In this document: piece by piece, positions 12,336 through 22,225 of the stretch
Layout: every line of letters starts with the position of its first letter
How positions within the stretch are numbered: the first letter of the stretch is position 1
NCBI GenBank assembly: GCA_015501055.1
Contig: JADNYV010000175.1
Location: 1 to 64,000, forward strand
Direction: 5' to 3'
Length of the DNA: 64,000 nucleotides
Origin: Mucidula mucida
Taxonomy: Eukaryota; Basidiomycota; Agaricomycetes; Agaricales; Physalacriaceae
The notes under the pieces: generated by a model
Seen by the model: only the letters and a program-made list of their open reading frames with translations
What the model was told of the DNA's origin: nothing
The model's database searches: none
Made by a program: the position numbers and the translations under genes

Positions 12336-13221
12336 ATGAAGTTGGAGAACCGAACATTCATTGTCTCCGGTGGGTCAGTATATTCATGCCGAGTACTTGT
12401 CCTATTCATCAACTATTCATCCCTTAGGTCCTCTGGCCTTGGACTTGCAACTGTGCACGATCTACTCGCTGCTAAAGCCTACGTGTCTATAGTAGACCGT
12501 GCACCTCCTGCTTCTGATCTCCCCAATACCAAATTCTTCAAAACCGACATAACCAAAGTCGATCAGACTCAGGACGCGGTCGACAAGACAGTAGCGTGGA
12601 CAATCGACACGGGAGCTCCGTTGGGTGGCGTAATCAACTGCGCTGGCATTGGAACAAGCGCCAAAATAATTGACGCGAACAACGAAGCCCACCCTCTCGA
12701 TGTATGGGACTACACGATTGCTGTCAACCTAACGGGGACGTTCAACCTAACCCGACTGGCTTTAAAGCATTTGGTTCAAGCATCGCCAGAAATTGGCCCC
12801 GATGGCGAACGTGGTGTCATTATCATGGTTTCCAGCGCAGCTGCGGTAAGTCTTAATTCCCGACGTGTTCTGGCCGTGACACTCTAACCGACTATCTCAG
12901 TTCGAGGGTCAGCCGGGGCAGACGGCGTATGCTGCCACCAAGGGTGCCGTACGGTCCATGGCGCTTCCCATGGCCCGAGATCTCGCAAGACACGCCATTC
13001 GTGTTGTCGCGATAGCGCCGGGGCCCTTCGAGAGCAGCATGACCCAGCTCATGCCCCAGCGGGTAAGGAAGAGCCTTACGGACGCAGCTGTAGTTTACCC
13101 GAGACGCTTCGGAAATGCAGACGAGTTTGCCCAGACCGTTCGCTGGATACTCGAGTGTGCGTATGTGAATGGGGAAACTGTGCGCTTGAGCGGCGCCGGT
13201 AGATTGCCGGCCAAGTTGTAG
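12336..13221 (+). CDS. Short-chain dehydrogenase/reductase, HSD17B10-like (tandem copy 1)
   Basis: NAD(H)-dependent classical SDR; closest in pattern to type-2 3-hydroxyacyl-CoA dehydrogenase. Three exons (12336-12373, 12428-12845, 12901-13221) give 258 residues. The Rossmann glycine motif is split by intron 1 and reads SGGSSGLG. The cofactor Asp is in YVSIVDR, CAGI follows GGVIN, the catalytic Ser lies in MVSSAAA, and Tyr162/Lys166 are in YAATK. The C-terminal region (VVAIAPGPF, then ILECAYVNGETVRLSGAGRLP) matches the family. There is no clear mitochondrial presequence, unlike animal HSD17B10. It is a tandem paralogue of the next gene, same strand, with the same intron 1 and the same 321-nt last exon. 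The physiological substrate is unknown. Confidence 0.9.
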
Positions 13222-13540
13222 CAAGAAAATCAAGTGCGCATCATTCCTCCGTGATATCCTCGTGGCTCATCAGTAAATCAAACGCTTCCAGTCAAGTACT
13301 GTACAAGTGTATGACTTATGATACCGCCCGAGTTACCGAATCCACTTAATTGGGAGAAGCGTATATCCATGGGCCATGGGAATTTAAACGTCGGTCGCTA
13401 AACTGCTCCGACAGACATCGTTGATGGTGCTTGCCTAATCCAATCATACAATCGTGGCATGACGGAACACTCTGATGGCGACCTTACTTATAGCAGCGTG
13501 AAGGCAGCTCATTCTTGACCTTCATCTAGCCTCGACCTCG

Positions 13541-14454
13541 ATGAAGATTGAGGGTCGCACTTTTGTCGTCTCTGGAGGGTACGTCCATACCCTCCCTCTA
13601 CCTTCACGCACCCATTTCTCCGTTATAGATCTTCTGGTTTGGGTCTAGCAGCCGTTAAAGATCTATTAGAAGCCAAGGCATTCGTATCGATCATTGACAT
13701 ATCTATTCCGAGGGACCTTCCTCTTTCTCCCCAACTCCTGCAAATCCAAGTAGACATCACCGATCTCACAGCCCTCGAAGATGCGATCGAGCGTACAGTC
13801 GCTTGGACGAAGAAGACGGGCGCCCGCTTGGGTGGCGTCATCAACTGTGCTGGGATTGGAATTCCTTCCCTTGTACGTGTCGCACGTCGCGGCTTCCTTA
13901 ACTTATCAATGATCTAGATCACCGGCAAGAACGCCACGGCGCTCTTTGACAAAACCATGGCCGTGAACATTGGGGGCACATTTCATCTGTCCAGGCTCCT
14001 CGTAAAGCACCTCATCGATCCCGCGTCGCCGGCGGCATCGGATGGAGTGATAATTATGCTTTCTAGTACAGTTGCTGTCCGTTATTCCTCTCTCATTATC
14101 CAAACGAATTGCTCTTAACATCTTCCTTCCTAGTACGAAGGCCACGTCGGCCAAGCCGCATACGCCGGCTCAAAGGGCGCGATACGGGCGATGACCCTCC
14201 CTATGGCGCGCGAGCTCGCGCGCTACGGCATCCGCGTCGTGTCGATAGCCCCAGGGCTATTCACGACGGCGATGACGGAGCAGTTCCAGGGCGAGATGCG
14301 GAATTTCCTGATCAACGAGGCGACGCTCCATCCGAAGCGCTTTGGGGACCCGGAGGAGTTTGCGAGGACGGTGAGGTGGATTTTGGAGTGCGATTATGTG
14401 AATGGGGAGACGGTCAAGCTTACGGGGGGGACGAGGGTGCCGGTGAAGTTGTGA
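13541..14454 (+). CDS. Short-chain dehydrogenase/reductase, HSD17B10-like (tandem copy 2)
   Basis: Paralogue of the preceding SDR. Four exons (13541-13578, 13629-13872, 13918-14076, 14134-14454) give 253 residues with consistent phase. It has the motifs SGGSSGLGLAAV, FVSIIDI with the cofactor Asp, GGVINCAGIG, the catalytic Ser in LSSTVA and Tyr157/Lys161 in YAGSK, then VVSIAPGLFTTAMTEQF. Exon 1 (38 nt) and the last exon (321 nt) are the same length as in copy 1. The intron at 13873-13917, inside the region after CAGIG, is absent from copy 1. The 3' half is much more GC-rich than in copy 1. Both copies look functional. Confidence 0.9.
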
Positions 14455-15616
14455 TAATTCGTTATATACCCAGCGCTTGAATTGGATACACACTGGACTT
14501 GTGGGATGAAGGATGAAGAAGGAGAAGCAGAGAATAGACCGATAAGAATCTGCCCTGATGGCTACCGAGCATCGACTCTTATCAGCGCCAAGGCTTCCTC
14601 CGACTGCGTATCCTCTTCCTTGTACGTCTCTAGCACTCCGAGAACACCGAGGTATAGAACAGAGGCTACACAGACTTCGAATTTTGAAGCCTTGGGTGTA
14701 TGCATCACCGTTGCAGGTCTCCTCCGGATACTCAGACTTTGAAAGGCGCCTGCTACACCACGAGTTGATGAAAGACATGAATACGTCGCGCCTGCCATAG
14801 CACCGTGATAATAACCGGTAGTGTAAACTAGTATGTTAGAGAGAGAATGAAGGGGCGTCCTTCACTAGTAGTGAGGCGATAAATGGTGAAGCGGCACGTG
14901 GAAGTGACCGGGACACCGGTTCGCGCTTCTTCACCAAGTACTCACAAGCTGCTCACACTCTTCAAACTCCTTCAAGAACTCTTGCCCTTGGGACTGACAG
15001 CGCATAAAGATGGACCCAGAACAGGAACCTACGCTCAATGAGATTATATCCCAGCTTTGCCCAGATATCAAAACCTTCAATACATAATGATGTGTTGTTT
15101 GATCGTGTTCTAAAAGTGAGTTCAGATGGCAATTCGAGTCCTAGCTGTAAATATCAGTGTCCTGCCTATTGCTGTAGCTAAACACCTGCTTTACTGCCCT
15201 ACTAGTCCTAGCTACTGGCTAGCTAGCATGCTTCTATGGTCCTGAGCTACATATGGGTTCCCGGAGCGCACTGCCACACGGTCCCGGTACTGGGGCATCC
15301 AGGGGTAGGGTCTCATGCCCGTTTGGGAATGGGCACCGCCTCGCATCCGAATCCTCTCTCGGCTGTCCCCGAAACCGGTTTGGGATGACGCCGGATCCTC
15401 GGGTGTAGCCGCGCCCCATTCGGGTTGTGGCAGTGCAGCCCGCCTATCCCGCCCATAATCCGCTGGGTACCGCTCTACCGCTGCCGTCCCAGGAACACTC
15501 ATTCAGCATCCTATTATGATGGCCATCAAACATTTCAACCTTCAATGCTTCCAATTCAGCATCCCTAGGGCATAGCACAGTGCAGCGGGTTTGGTACGGG
15601 CGCGTCGGGATACCGG
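14455..15616. other. Gene-poor flank with GC-rich anonymous repeat
   Basis: No gene supported. The stretch 15230-15616 is GC-rich and continues beyond the retrotransposon at 22123-22190. It was one segment before the insertion. Its identity is unknown. Confidence 0.5.
14845..14933 (+). repeat. Two-part palindromic dispersed motif, copy B
   Basis: 14845-14871 matches the near-palindrome at 1149-1175 with only a few differences. 14896-14933 matches the reverse complement of 1203-1240. The spacing of the two parts is conserved while the relative orientation of the second part differs. Confidence 0.55.
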
Positions 15617-16145
15617 TGTTAGCGACTGACTAAGCCACGAGACTCAACCAGGTACCACAGCAAGAACTGAAAGAGAAAACGTTCGCGTTCGTAAGACTAG
15701 GCTAGGCCAGGTGTATAAACGAGATCGGAACTAAAGTACAATGATACTACACTACTGCTTATATACTAGTAAGTCTGTGTTTGAGACTCCTTGTCCATAC
15801 ACGTTTCCACTAGGGATGCTCCACGCCCTTGACCCAGTGTTGTATGCTACTAGTCCGTGAAACCATTAAATACGAGTGGTAACTGCATGTAAGTAATAAT
15901 ACTGAAACGACCATGTGTACTACGAGTGTCGGCGGTGTGTATACAATAGGGAGTCCATGAGGTATCGGCATGTATGATGTCATCCATGTGTTGGACGTGT
16001 GTCCGACATGAGTACGGCTTCGGTAATGAAAAGGGGTATGATCGGTGACGAAACAGATGATGAAACAGTCCGTTGGTTGATAAGACAAGGCCCCCGATAA
16101 GATATGATAAGATGTGAAAGTGTGAAAATATGGCGATTCATAACA
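15617..16145 (-). repeat. 3' LTR of copy 1
   Basis: 529 bp, nearly identical to 21594-22122. It is the 3' LTR with respect to the sense strand because the polypurine tract adjoins it. Confidence 0.97.
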
Positions 16146-16158
16146 TCACCCCCTCCTT
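16146..16158 (-). other. Polypurine tract
   Basis: On the sense strand AAGGAGGGGGTGA directly precedes the TGTTAT of the 3' LTR. It serves as plus-strand DNA primer during reverse transcription. Copy 2 has the same tract at 47734-47746. Confidence 0.85.
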
Positions 16159-18166
16159 AAGGCGCAAGTTCCATTCTGCGCCAGATTTGCTCCATGAGGG
16201 CCGCAGAGGGTAGCGTGACGTCAAGAGGTTCGGTGTCAGGTGGTGGCATGGGTCGGAATAAATGTGATGGAAATTGCGACATGGGAACTTCGATGCGAGC
16301 AAGCACAGGTGGCTTCGGCTTGTTCGGGTACTGCTGGTGAAAATCGCGAATGGCTTCGTCGGCATTCTTGAGATTGCATGCCGGTTCCCATGTCTGTTCG
16401 TGTGTGCCATAACCCTTCCAGTGAACCTTGTATTGAAAACCCCCGCGGTACTTCCGGGAATTAACCACTTTCTCAACCTCCCATTCCGGTTCGGCTCCTT
16501 CCAGCACAGGTGGTGAACGCGTGTCTCGGGGTTGTGTCGGAAATTGAGGATCGTGGTAAGGCGTCAACAGGGCCTCGTTGAACACGGGATGGATGCTTTT
16601 CCATGTGTGAGGAATCTGGAGCTTGTAAGAGCTCGTCCCGACTTTCTTGATCACTTTGAACGGCCCGAAGCGTTTGTCATCGAGCTTCTTCATTGGTCGG
16701 TCCGTGCTAAGATTCGTCCCTTCCAGCCATACTTTGTCGCCTTCCTTGTACTCAACTGCCTCTGTCCGTTTCCTGTCATAAAACCGTTTCATGTCCTCTT
16801 TGGCCATCTTCAATGCCGACCCCACTTCATCCCATGTTTTCCTCATGCCGTCGGCAAACTCCTGCGCAGTCTCATTTCTCGATGCCGTTTTCGGGGCGGT
16901 GCCTTTGTAAGGGTGTCTGCCCATGTCTGCGAAGAACGGAGTGACTTTGGTTGCCGAGTGTACCCGATCATTGTAAACAAATTCGGCAGAGGGTAGCCAT
17001 TCGTGCCAGTCGTTCTGATGGTAGTTGACAAATAACCGTAAGAAATGTTCTATCTCTTGGTTCAGCCGTTCCGTCTGCCCATTTGCCTGTGGATGATATG
17101 CCGTTGTAAAGTTTCCTTGTATGCCCAACAACCGGTACAACTCCTTCATAAAACGCAAGTGGTATTGTGGACCGCGGTCATGTATCATCTGTCGTGGCAT
17201 CCCATGTATGGGGAAAATGCGATCATGGTAAATGCGGGCCATGCCTTCCGACGTCAGAGTGGTGTGTGTGGGTATGATGCATAATCGCTTTGTGAAATGG
17301 TCCACAAACGTGCTGATCGCGTTGTATCCTCCTGATTCCGGCAGTTCTCCAATCATGTCCGTCCCTACTATCTCCCATGGCTCGCTTGGTACGTCAATAG
17401 GATGAAGAGGTGCAGCCGGCTTCGTGCGATGTGCCTTTGTGACCTGGCATTTTTGACACCCTTCTACGTATTCACGGACGTCTCGGCTGATTCCTGGCCA
17501 CCAATAGGTACGTGTGATCAGCTCGAGGGTCTTGTATCGTCCGGGATGCCCTGCAAGCTGTGCGTCATGATGCATTCCGATAACTTTTCCCCGCAATTCC
17601 TTGTCCTTCGGTATGTAAATACGATCTTTCCACATAATAAGTCCATTTTCCTTCTCTTCCCATCCTTTTTCTTTGTTTTCTAATGCTTTTTGTATGTATC
17701 TGTCTTTGTTTCCTTTTCTTTGTTTGATTTTGTTAAGTAATTTGTCCTCCGGTGTATCTACTGTATGTAAAGAAAATTGAATTTGTGAAATAAAAAACTC
17801 CGGCTTGAGCAAAACAACGTTTTCGTTATCTTTTTCCCCCTTCTCAAGGCCTGTCATCCTTGACAAGGCATCAGCTTTCCCCATTGTCTTGCCCGGCTTG
17901 TGAATCATCTGTATGTCATACTCCGCTAACTCCGTAACCCATCTCGCCTGCCTCCGATTCAACTTCTGTGGCTTCCGGAAGTACTGGAGGTTTTGATGAT
18001 CGGTAAACACCTCCACCGTTTCCTTTGCTCCAAGGAGATATTGTCTCCAGTCGTCAATCGAGTCCATAATAGCCATCATCTCTTTGTCGTAGATCTCATA
18101 ATTGCGCTCTACTTCGTTCAGCGCGCGAGACCGAAAGGCTACTGGTCTCCATTTTCCGTCAACCAA
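16157..18166 (-). CDS. Pol C-terminal part: RNase H, integrase and chromodomain
   Basis: 669-codon open frame, the largest intact part of pol. RNase H spans about residues 1-110 (IYDKEMMAIMDSIDDWRQYL, FTDHQNLQYF, then KADALSR). The integrase zinc finger HHCC is seen as GMHHDAQLAGHPGRYKTLE followed by CQKC. The DDE core includes GTDMIGELP and MIHDRGPQYH, with the usual TAYHPQANGQTER before the last Glu. The GPY/F-type module reads KRFGPFKVIKK. The C-terminal chromodomain EWEVEKVVNSR, QYKVHWKGYG, TWEP is expected to guide integration to marked chromatin. The frame joins the RT frame only through a one-base shift near 18258, where this copy carries one extra base relative to copy 2. Confidence 0.95.
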   Translation of the reverse strand: MVDGKWRPVAFRSRALNEVERNYEIYDKEMMAIMDSIDDWRQYLLGAKETVEVFTDHQNLQYFRKPQKLNRRQARWVTELAEYDIQMIHKPGKTMGKADALSRMTGLEKGEKDNENVVLLKPEFFISQIQFSLHTVDTPEDKLLNKIKQRKGNKDRYIQKALENKEKGWEEKENGLIMWKDRIYIPKDKELRGKVIGMHHDAQLAGHPGRYKTLELITRTYWWPGISRDVREYVEGCQKCQVTKAHRTKPAAPLHPIDVPSEPWEIVGTDMIGELPESGGYNAISTFVDHFTKRLCIIPTHTTLTSEGMARIYHDRIFPIHGMPRQMIHDRGPQYHLRFMKELYRLLGIQGNFTTAYHPQANGQTERLNQEIEHFLRLFVNYHQNDWHEWLPSAEFVYNDRVHSATKVTPFFADMGRHPYKGTAPKTASRNETAQEFADGMRKTWDEVGSALKMAKEDMKRFYDRKRTEAVEYKEGDKVWLEGTNLSTDRPMKKLDDKRFGPFKVIKKVGTSSYKLQIPHTWKSIHPVFNEALLTPYHDPQFPTQPRDTRSPPVLEGAEPEWEVEKVVNSRKYRGGFQYKVHWKGYGTHEQTWEPACNLKNADEAIRDFHQQYPNKPKPPVLARIEVPMSQFPSHLFRPMPPPDTEPLDVTLPSAALMEQIWRRMELAP

Positions 18167-18209
18167 CTGGGAAAGAACCGCCCCGTTCGCATAGTTTGAG
18201 GAGTCTGCC

Positions 18210-19080
18210 TCAACTCGAAACTTGCCGTCGTCGCGTGGTACGATCAGAACGGGTTCTTCCTGTCATCCTCCGTTTCAACTCCTCAAACGCCTCGTGCTGC
18301 TCCATGCCCCAAACCCACTCGCCCTTCCCGGTTAGCGATGTCAATGGCTTCGCTACTCCCGCAAATCCCCGGATGAAACGTCGGTAGAAGTTGCAGAAGC
18401 CCAGGAATGACTGTACTTCCTTCTTCTTCGTCGGTTCCTTCCATTCCTTCACTACGGCCACTTTTGCCGGATCCATCTTCACTTCTCCTCCTCCAACAAT
18501 AACTCCTAAGTAGTCTACAGTATGTGCCTCAAAACTACATTTCTCGGGTTTTAAATACAACTTATTTACTCGTAATATTTCTAATACCCTTCGTACAATC
18601 TGTCTATGCTCCTCGAGAGTGTTCGTAAAGATAAGTATATCGTCCAAGTAAACGATAACATGTCCGTCGTCAATCAATTCCTTCAGAATGTGATTCATGA
18701 ACGATTGGAACGTTGCCGGCGAGTTTGTAAGTCCGAAGAACATGACTGAGGGCTCGAACAGGCCTCGGTTTGTTCTAAACGCCGCTTTCCACTCATCACC
18801 TTCTTTGATCCGGATGTTATTGTAACCCCATCGGACATCCATCTTCGTGAAAACCTTTGCTCCCTTCAACTTGTCGATAAGCTCCTGGATCAACGGCAAG
18901 GGGTATCGGTTCTTGATTGTCATGTCGTTCAACTTCCGATAATCTTGTACTGGCCGAAGGCTTCCATCCTTCTTTTTGACAAAGAAGAAGGGTGATGCCA
19001 TAGGTGAAATTGATGGCCGTATACGTCCCGTCCGTATGTTTTCTTCCAGGAACTCATCTAACGCCTTCTGCTCGGATGGA
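18210..19080 (-). CDS. Pol: reverse transcriptase
   Basis: The frame begins before the ATG at 19001 with an [19 protein letters not shown] stretch. It then shows [35 protein letters not shown] and the catalytic VIVYLDDILIF (YLDD). The connection region follows: LYLKPEKCSF, YLGVIV, then VQSFLGFCNFYRRFI. All RT palm and thumb motifs are present. The upstream link to the protease frame is lost at about 19085, where a run of three C stands in place of four C in copy 2. Confidence 0.95.
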
Positions 19081-19489
19081 CTAAGGGATAAACCTTGCAG
19101 TCAACCGGTTTGGAACCAGGCGTAAGTTCTATCGCGTGATCCCAGGGTCTTCGCTCCGGTAACTTGTCAAAGTCCGCCTTGCTGAATACATCGGAAAATT
19201 CCTCGATGTAAGGTGCAGCAGCGGATGAAGGCTGTTGTGATCTCAGCTTTTCACCGCTTTTGCGATAGTTGTCCCAGTCCATCCAGAACAAACGCTCTCC
19301 CTCTTCCAACTTCTCTTCTACGTCTTCTCCTTCATCTTCCGGTGAGTTGTACTCGGGTAGATAGCCGCAGCGGTCTGGGCATCGATCAAAGGTCAATGTG
19401 GATTCCGTCCAGTTGATCGTGGGGTTGTGATATCGTAGCCAATCTAGCCCCAAAAAGATACTTGTTTTGCCGAGATTGGTGACGGCCAA
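19058..19489 (-). CDS. Pol: protease C-terminal part and RT leader
   Basis: Contains [19 protein letters not shown], the C-terminal flap end of retropepsin-like proteases of this group, then an acidic linker and the conserved RT leader [13 protein letters not shown]. It is out of frame with the upstream DSGAT segment because of one missing base near 19505. Confidence 0.88.
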   Translation of the reverse strand: MAVTNLGKTSIFLGLDWLRYHNPTINWTESTLTFDRCPDRCGYLPEYNSPEDEGEDVEEKLEEGERLFWMDWDNYRKSGEKLRSQQPSSAAAPYIEEFSDVFSKADFDKLPERRPWDHAIELTPGSKPVDCKVYPLVHPSRRR

Positions 19490-19908
19490 CTCAATCTTTT
19501 CGGCGTGATCCCGATCTTCATCCGGACCTCCACAAAACCTTCGATTGCTCCTCCCTCGTTTAGGGTTCCATCCGCATTGTAAACAGGGAGCTTGACCGGT
19601 AACTCCTTGATCGGGAGTCCGTTCTTCTCGACGAATTCTTTATTGACACAAGAACCCGTTGCTCCACTGTCAAGAAGGGCACTCGTTTCCCATTCAGAGC
19701 CTGTGTGTACGCTCTCTATGGTTACTCGGAGTTTCATGTCCTGCCCCTTTGTTCCCCGGATGTACTTCCTCGACTTTTTCAACTCCGTCACAACTTCCAC
19801 CGCGGCTTCCTTTGTCAACGCTCTGATCGCCATCACCTTCTCCTCCGTCGCTTCTCTCTCTCTCCGCTCCGGCATCCATGCTCTCAAAATTCCCACTGCT
19901 CTCGACAC
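19444..19908 (-). CDS. Pol: aspartic protease
   Basis: The catalytic motif ALLDSGATGSCVN identifies a retroviral-type aspartic protease, active as a dimer on the Gag-Pol polyprotein. Upstream is a Lys/Glu-rich region. The frame runs off the homology after VEVRMKIG because of a one-base deletion. Confidence 0.88.
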   Translation of the reverse strand: MSRAVGILRAWMPERREREATEEKVMAIRALTKEAAVEVVTELKKSRKYIRGTKGQDMKLRVTIESVHTGSEWETSALLDSGATGSCVNKEFVEKNGLPIKELPVKLPVYNADGTLNEGGAIEGFVEVRMKIGITPKRLSWPSPISAKQVSFWG

Positions 19909-19918
19909 TCATCCTCTC

Positions 19919-20410
19919 TTAGCCGTTGTGCAATCCACTTGGGCGTATTTGGCTCAAATCTTTCTTTCGCAGGTTTTGTGGTAAGTCTCGATGATATTTT
20001 AGGTGTTCAGTACCAGTACTATAAATAGATTCTGCATCTAAGACTCTTCCCTTGGTAACTGCTCCAGCAGGACTGCGTCTTTGCGGGAGCTTTGCAAAAT
20101 CCAACTCTTTGGCCAACTTCTTCTTCTCCTCATCATTCATTTTGGTCCATAGACCCCTAATTGTCTGAGGTCGACCCTTCTTAGGACAGAACCTGCTGAT
20201 GTGGCCGTGTTCGCCACAGCTAAAGCAAAGTCCTCTTTGATGTGCATTGTCAATGTCCATCGGCCTGCCGGCTCCTCCATAGGTAATGCCGGTGGCATCT
20301 TGTCGGGCGGTAGGGGTGGGTTCGTCAGGTTGGCTCTCAATGGAGTCATCTGTGGAGCCTGGGGCCGGGATTACATTCTGGGCCTTTTGCTTGTCATTCG
20401 CCTTCTCCAC
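19919..20410 (-). CDS. Gag C-terminal part with zinc knuckle
   Basis: Holds a single CCHC knuckle, CFSCGEHGHISRFC, the nucleocapsid RNA-binding motif of Gag, followed by basic KKGRPQ. It overlaps the end of the capsid frame near 20400 in a different frame. The same arrangement exists in copy 2. Confidence 0.88.
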   Translation of the reverse strand: MEKANDKQKAQNVIPAPGSTDDSIESQPDEPTPTARQDATGITYGGAGRPMDIDNAHQRGLCFSCGEHGHISRFCPKKGRPQTIRGLWTKMNDEEKKKLAKELDFAKLPQRRSPAGAVTKGRVLDAESIYSTGTEHLKYHRDLPQNLRKKDLSQIRPSGLHNG

Positions 20411-20994
20411 AGCTGATCAATCTGAATGATCTGTTTCTTCCAGTCTTTGTATTCTTCTGGCAACCCGTCTCAACTGCCATAGATCTGGTCAAAAATCTTC
20501 TCATTGATGTTGGTCTCAAGAAGACGCACGACATATGTGTCATCCTTCGAATATTCTGCCTGAGTGAGCAGAACCTCGAACTTCTGGAAGAAATCTTGAG
20601 CGGTGTCTTGCCCCTGGCACAATCACTCAATCTGGTCTTGCGCATCTCGTGCGAGGTTGGAGTCCACAAATCGCTCTTTCAGATGCTCCTTGAACTCCAT
20701 CCAGGAGACTGTCCGTTCCTCTTCTTCCTCGTCGAAGTTCTGGTCCGAGTAGTTCTGGACCCATGCATCTACGTGATCTCCTCGGATATAGGAGAGAACA
20801 ACATCGATCCTTTCAGAGTCAGATGTGAGGTTGTTCTTCTTGTTGCGGATGTATGTAAACATTAATTGCCACCAGCTCTTGTACTTGGCCTTGTCCCCGT
20901 CATAGTTATAAGGCTTGTTAACAAGGGATCGTCCTTTTGGTTCGCCATCGGCGTGATGAGCATGATGAACGGGCTCGGGTGCTTCATTGGACAT
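20394..20994 (-). CDS. Gag N-terminal and capsid region with two internal TGA codons
   Basis: Starts with MSNEAPEPVHHAHH. It has the capsid motif YDGDKAKYKSWWQLMFTYI, then WMEFKEHLKERF. TGA interrupts the frame at 20623-20625 and again at 20470-20472. After each stop the same frame continues with typical Gag sequence (QGQDTAQDFFQKFEVLL, then LPEEYKDWKKQI). Copy 2 has both TGA codons at the same places. CGA to TGA changes at CpG sites would explain them. Confidence 0.9.
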
Positions 20995-21580
20995 GGTGAA
21001 TCGGGGTGATGAGATTGGAGAGTGAAAGGGTGAAAGTGGGAATATGGGTGATGCGGATTTGGATGAAACGGGTGAGGGGATAGAGGTTTGGATGAATAAG
21101 GGGGAATTGCCTAGATCTGAAATAGAATTCAGGACTTGGTAGGGTGGGGAATGATGGTGTGTATCGTAAGGTAAGTAAAGTAGGTAGGTATTGTAACTGT
21201 CTACGCTATTTTACCGACTACTGACTACGTATCTACGGAGCCCAAGAGCTCGTCATAAGTTTGCAATTGCCCAGCCGACGTCCCTCTAGTGTGAGGTAAG
21301 CCGAAGTTTTCCTGGGAACGGGGGTTGACCCGTAAACAGCGCCCACTGAAGTGCAACTGCCAAAAGTTCGTTCTCGTGAGAGCGGCTACTTCCAGCACCC
21401 GAGGCAGTTATCTCTAACTGTTAGCCGGCACTACTGGGACCAATACACATGTATGCGGATGTGCGCTGGAATTAGGATTCCGTCAATCTGTAAACAGGGA
21501 AAGGGAATAGGGGAATGTGCGATGATCAAACAGCGAAGTGCTGATCGACGATCAGGGATGTGTGGTAGGTGGTAGAAAGT

Positions 21581-21591
21581 AGTTCCGATCT
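21581..21591 (-). promoter_or_regulatory. Self-priming primer-binding site of copy 1
   Basis: On the sense strand AGATCGGAACT begins two bases after the 5' LTR. It is the exact complement of AGTTCCGATCT at 21709-21699 in the same LTR, about 33 nt downstream of the TATA box, that is at the expected 5' end of the RNA. I see no tRNA 3'-end match. This is the layout of Tf1-type self-primed elements. Confidence 0.8.
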
Positions 21592-21593
21592 TC

Positions 21594-22122
21594 TGTTAGC
21601 GACTGACTAAGCCACGAGACTCAACCAGGTACCACAGCAAGAACTGAAAGAGAAAACGTTCGCGTTCGTAAGACTAGGCTAGGCCAGGTGTATAAACGAG
21701 ATCGGAACTAAAGTACAATGATACTACACTACTGCTTATATACTAGTAAGTCTGTGTTTGAGACTCCTTGTCCATACGCGTTTCCACTAGGGATGCTCCA
21801 CGCCCTTGACCCAGTGTTGTATGCTACTAGTCCGTGAAACCATTAAATACGAGTGGTAACTGCATGTAAGTAATAATACTGAAACGACCATGTGTACTAC
21901 GAGTGTCGGCGGTGTGTATACAATAGGGAGTCCATGAGGTATCGGCATGTATGATGTCATCCATGTGTTGGACGTGTGTCCGACATGAGTACGGCTTCGG
22001 TAATGAAAAGGGGTATGATCGGTGACGAAACAGATGATGAAACAGTCCGTTGGTTGATAAGACAAGGCCCCCGATAAGATATGATAAGATGTGAAAGTGT
22101 GAAAATATGGCGATTCATAACA
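21594..22122 (-). repeat. 5' LTR of copy 1
   Basis: 529 bp. Contains a TATATAAG promoter box, the inferred transcript start and the sense-strand terminus GCTAACA next to the primer-binding site. Confidence 0.97.
21735..21742 (-). promoter_or_regulatory. TATA box in 5' LTR
   Basis: TATATAAG on the sense strand, about 33 nt before the AGTTCCGATCT that pairs with the primer-binding site. Copy 2 has an equivalent box in each LTR. Confidence 0.7.
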
Positions 22123-22225
22123 ACCGGGGTACGGGTCGGGATCCAGGACCGGGCAGCTGGGTCTGACCAGCACGATGAAGCGTGAGCGTGAAAACATGTA
22201 TCTTTGATGTGTGACGTGTCAGTGA

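Larger units (their letters stand above)
15617..22122 (-). mobile_element. Complete Ty3/gypsy chromovirus (LTR retrotransposon), copy 1
   Basis: A 6.5-kb element bounded by two 529-bp LTRs that start TGTTAT and end TAACA on the sense (minus) strand. A perfect 5-bp target duplication ACCGG lies at 15612-15616 and 22123-22127. I see only one LTR-LTR difference (an A/G in the CATACACG/CATACGCG stretch), so the insertion is very recent. The order on the minus strand is LTR, primer-binding site, gag, zinc knuckle, protease, reverse transcriptase, RNase H, integrase, chromodomain, polypurine tract, LTR. The C-terminal chromodomain places it among chromoviruses. Gag has two in-frame TGA codons, and pol has single-base frame breaks near 19505, 19085 and 18258. 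Confidence 0.97.

Noticed and set aside
15212..15502. 96-codon minus-strand open frame in the GC-rich repeat
   Set aside because: Explained by GC-rich composition. Reading on through the pre-insertion sequence meets stops.
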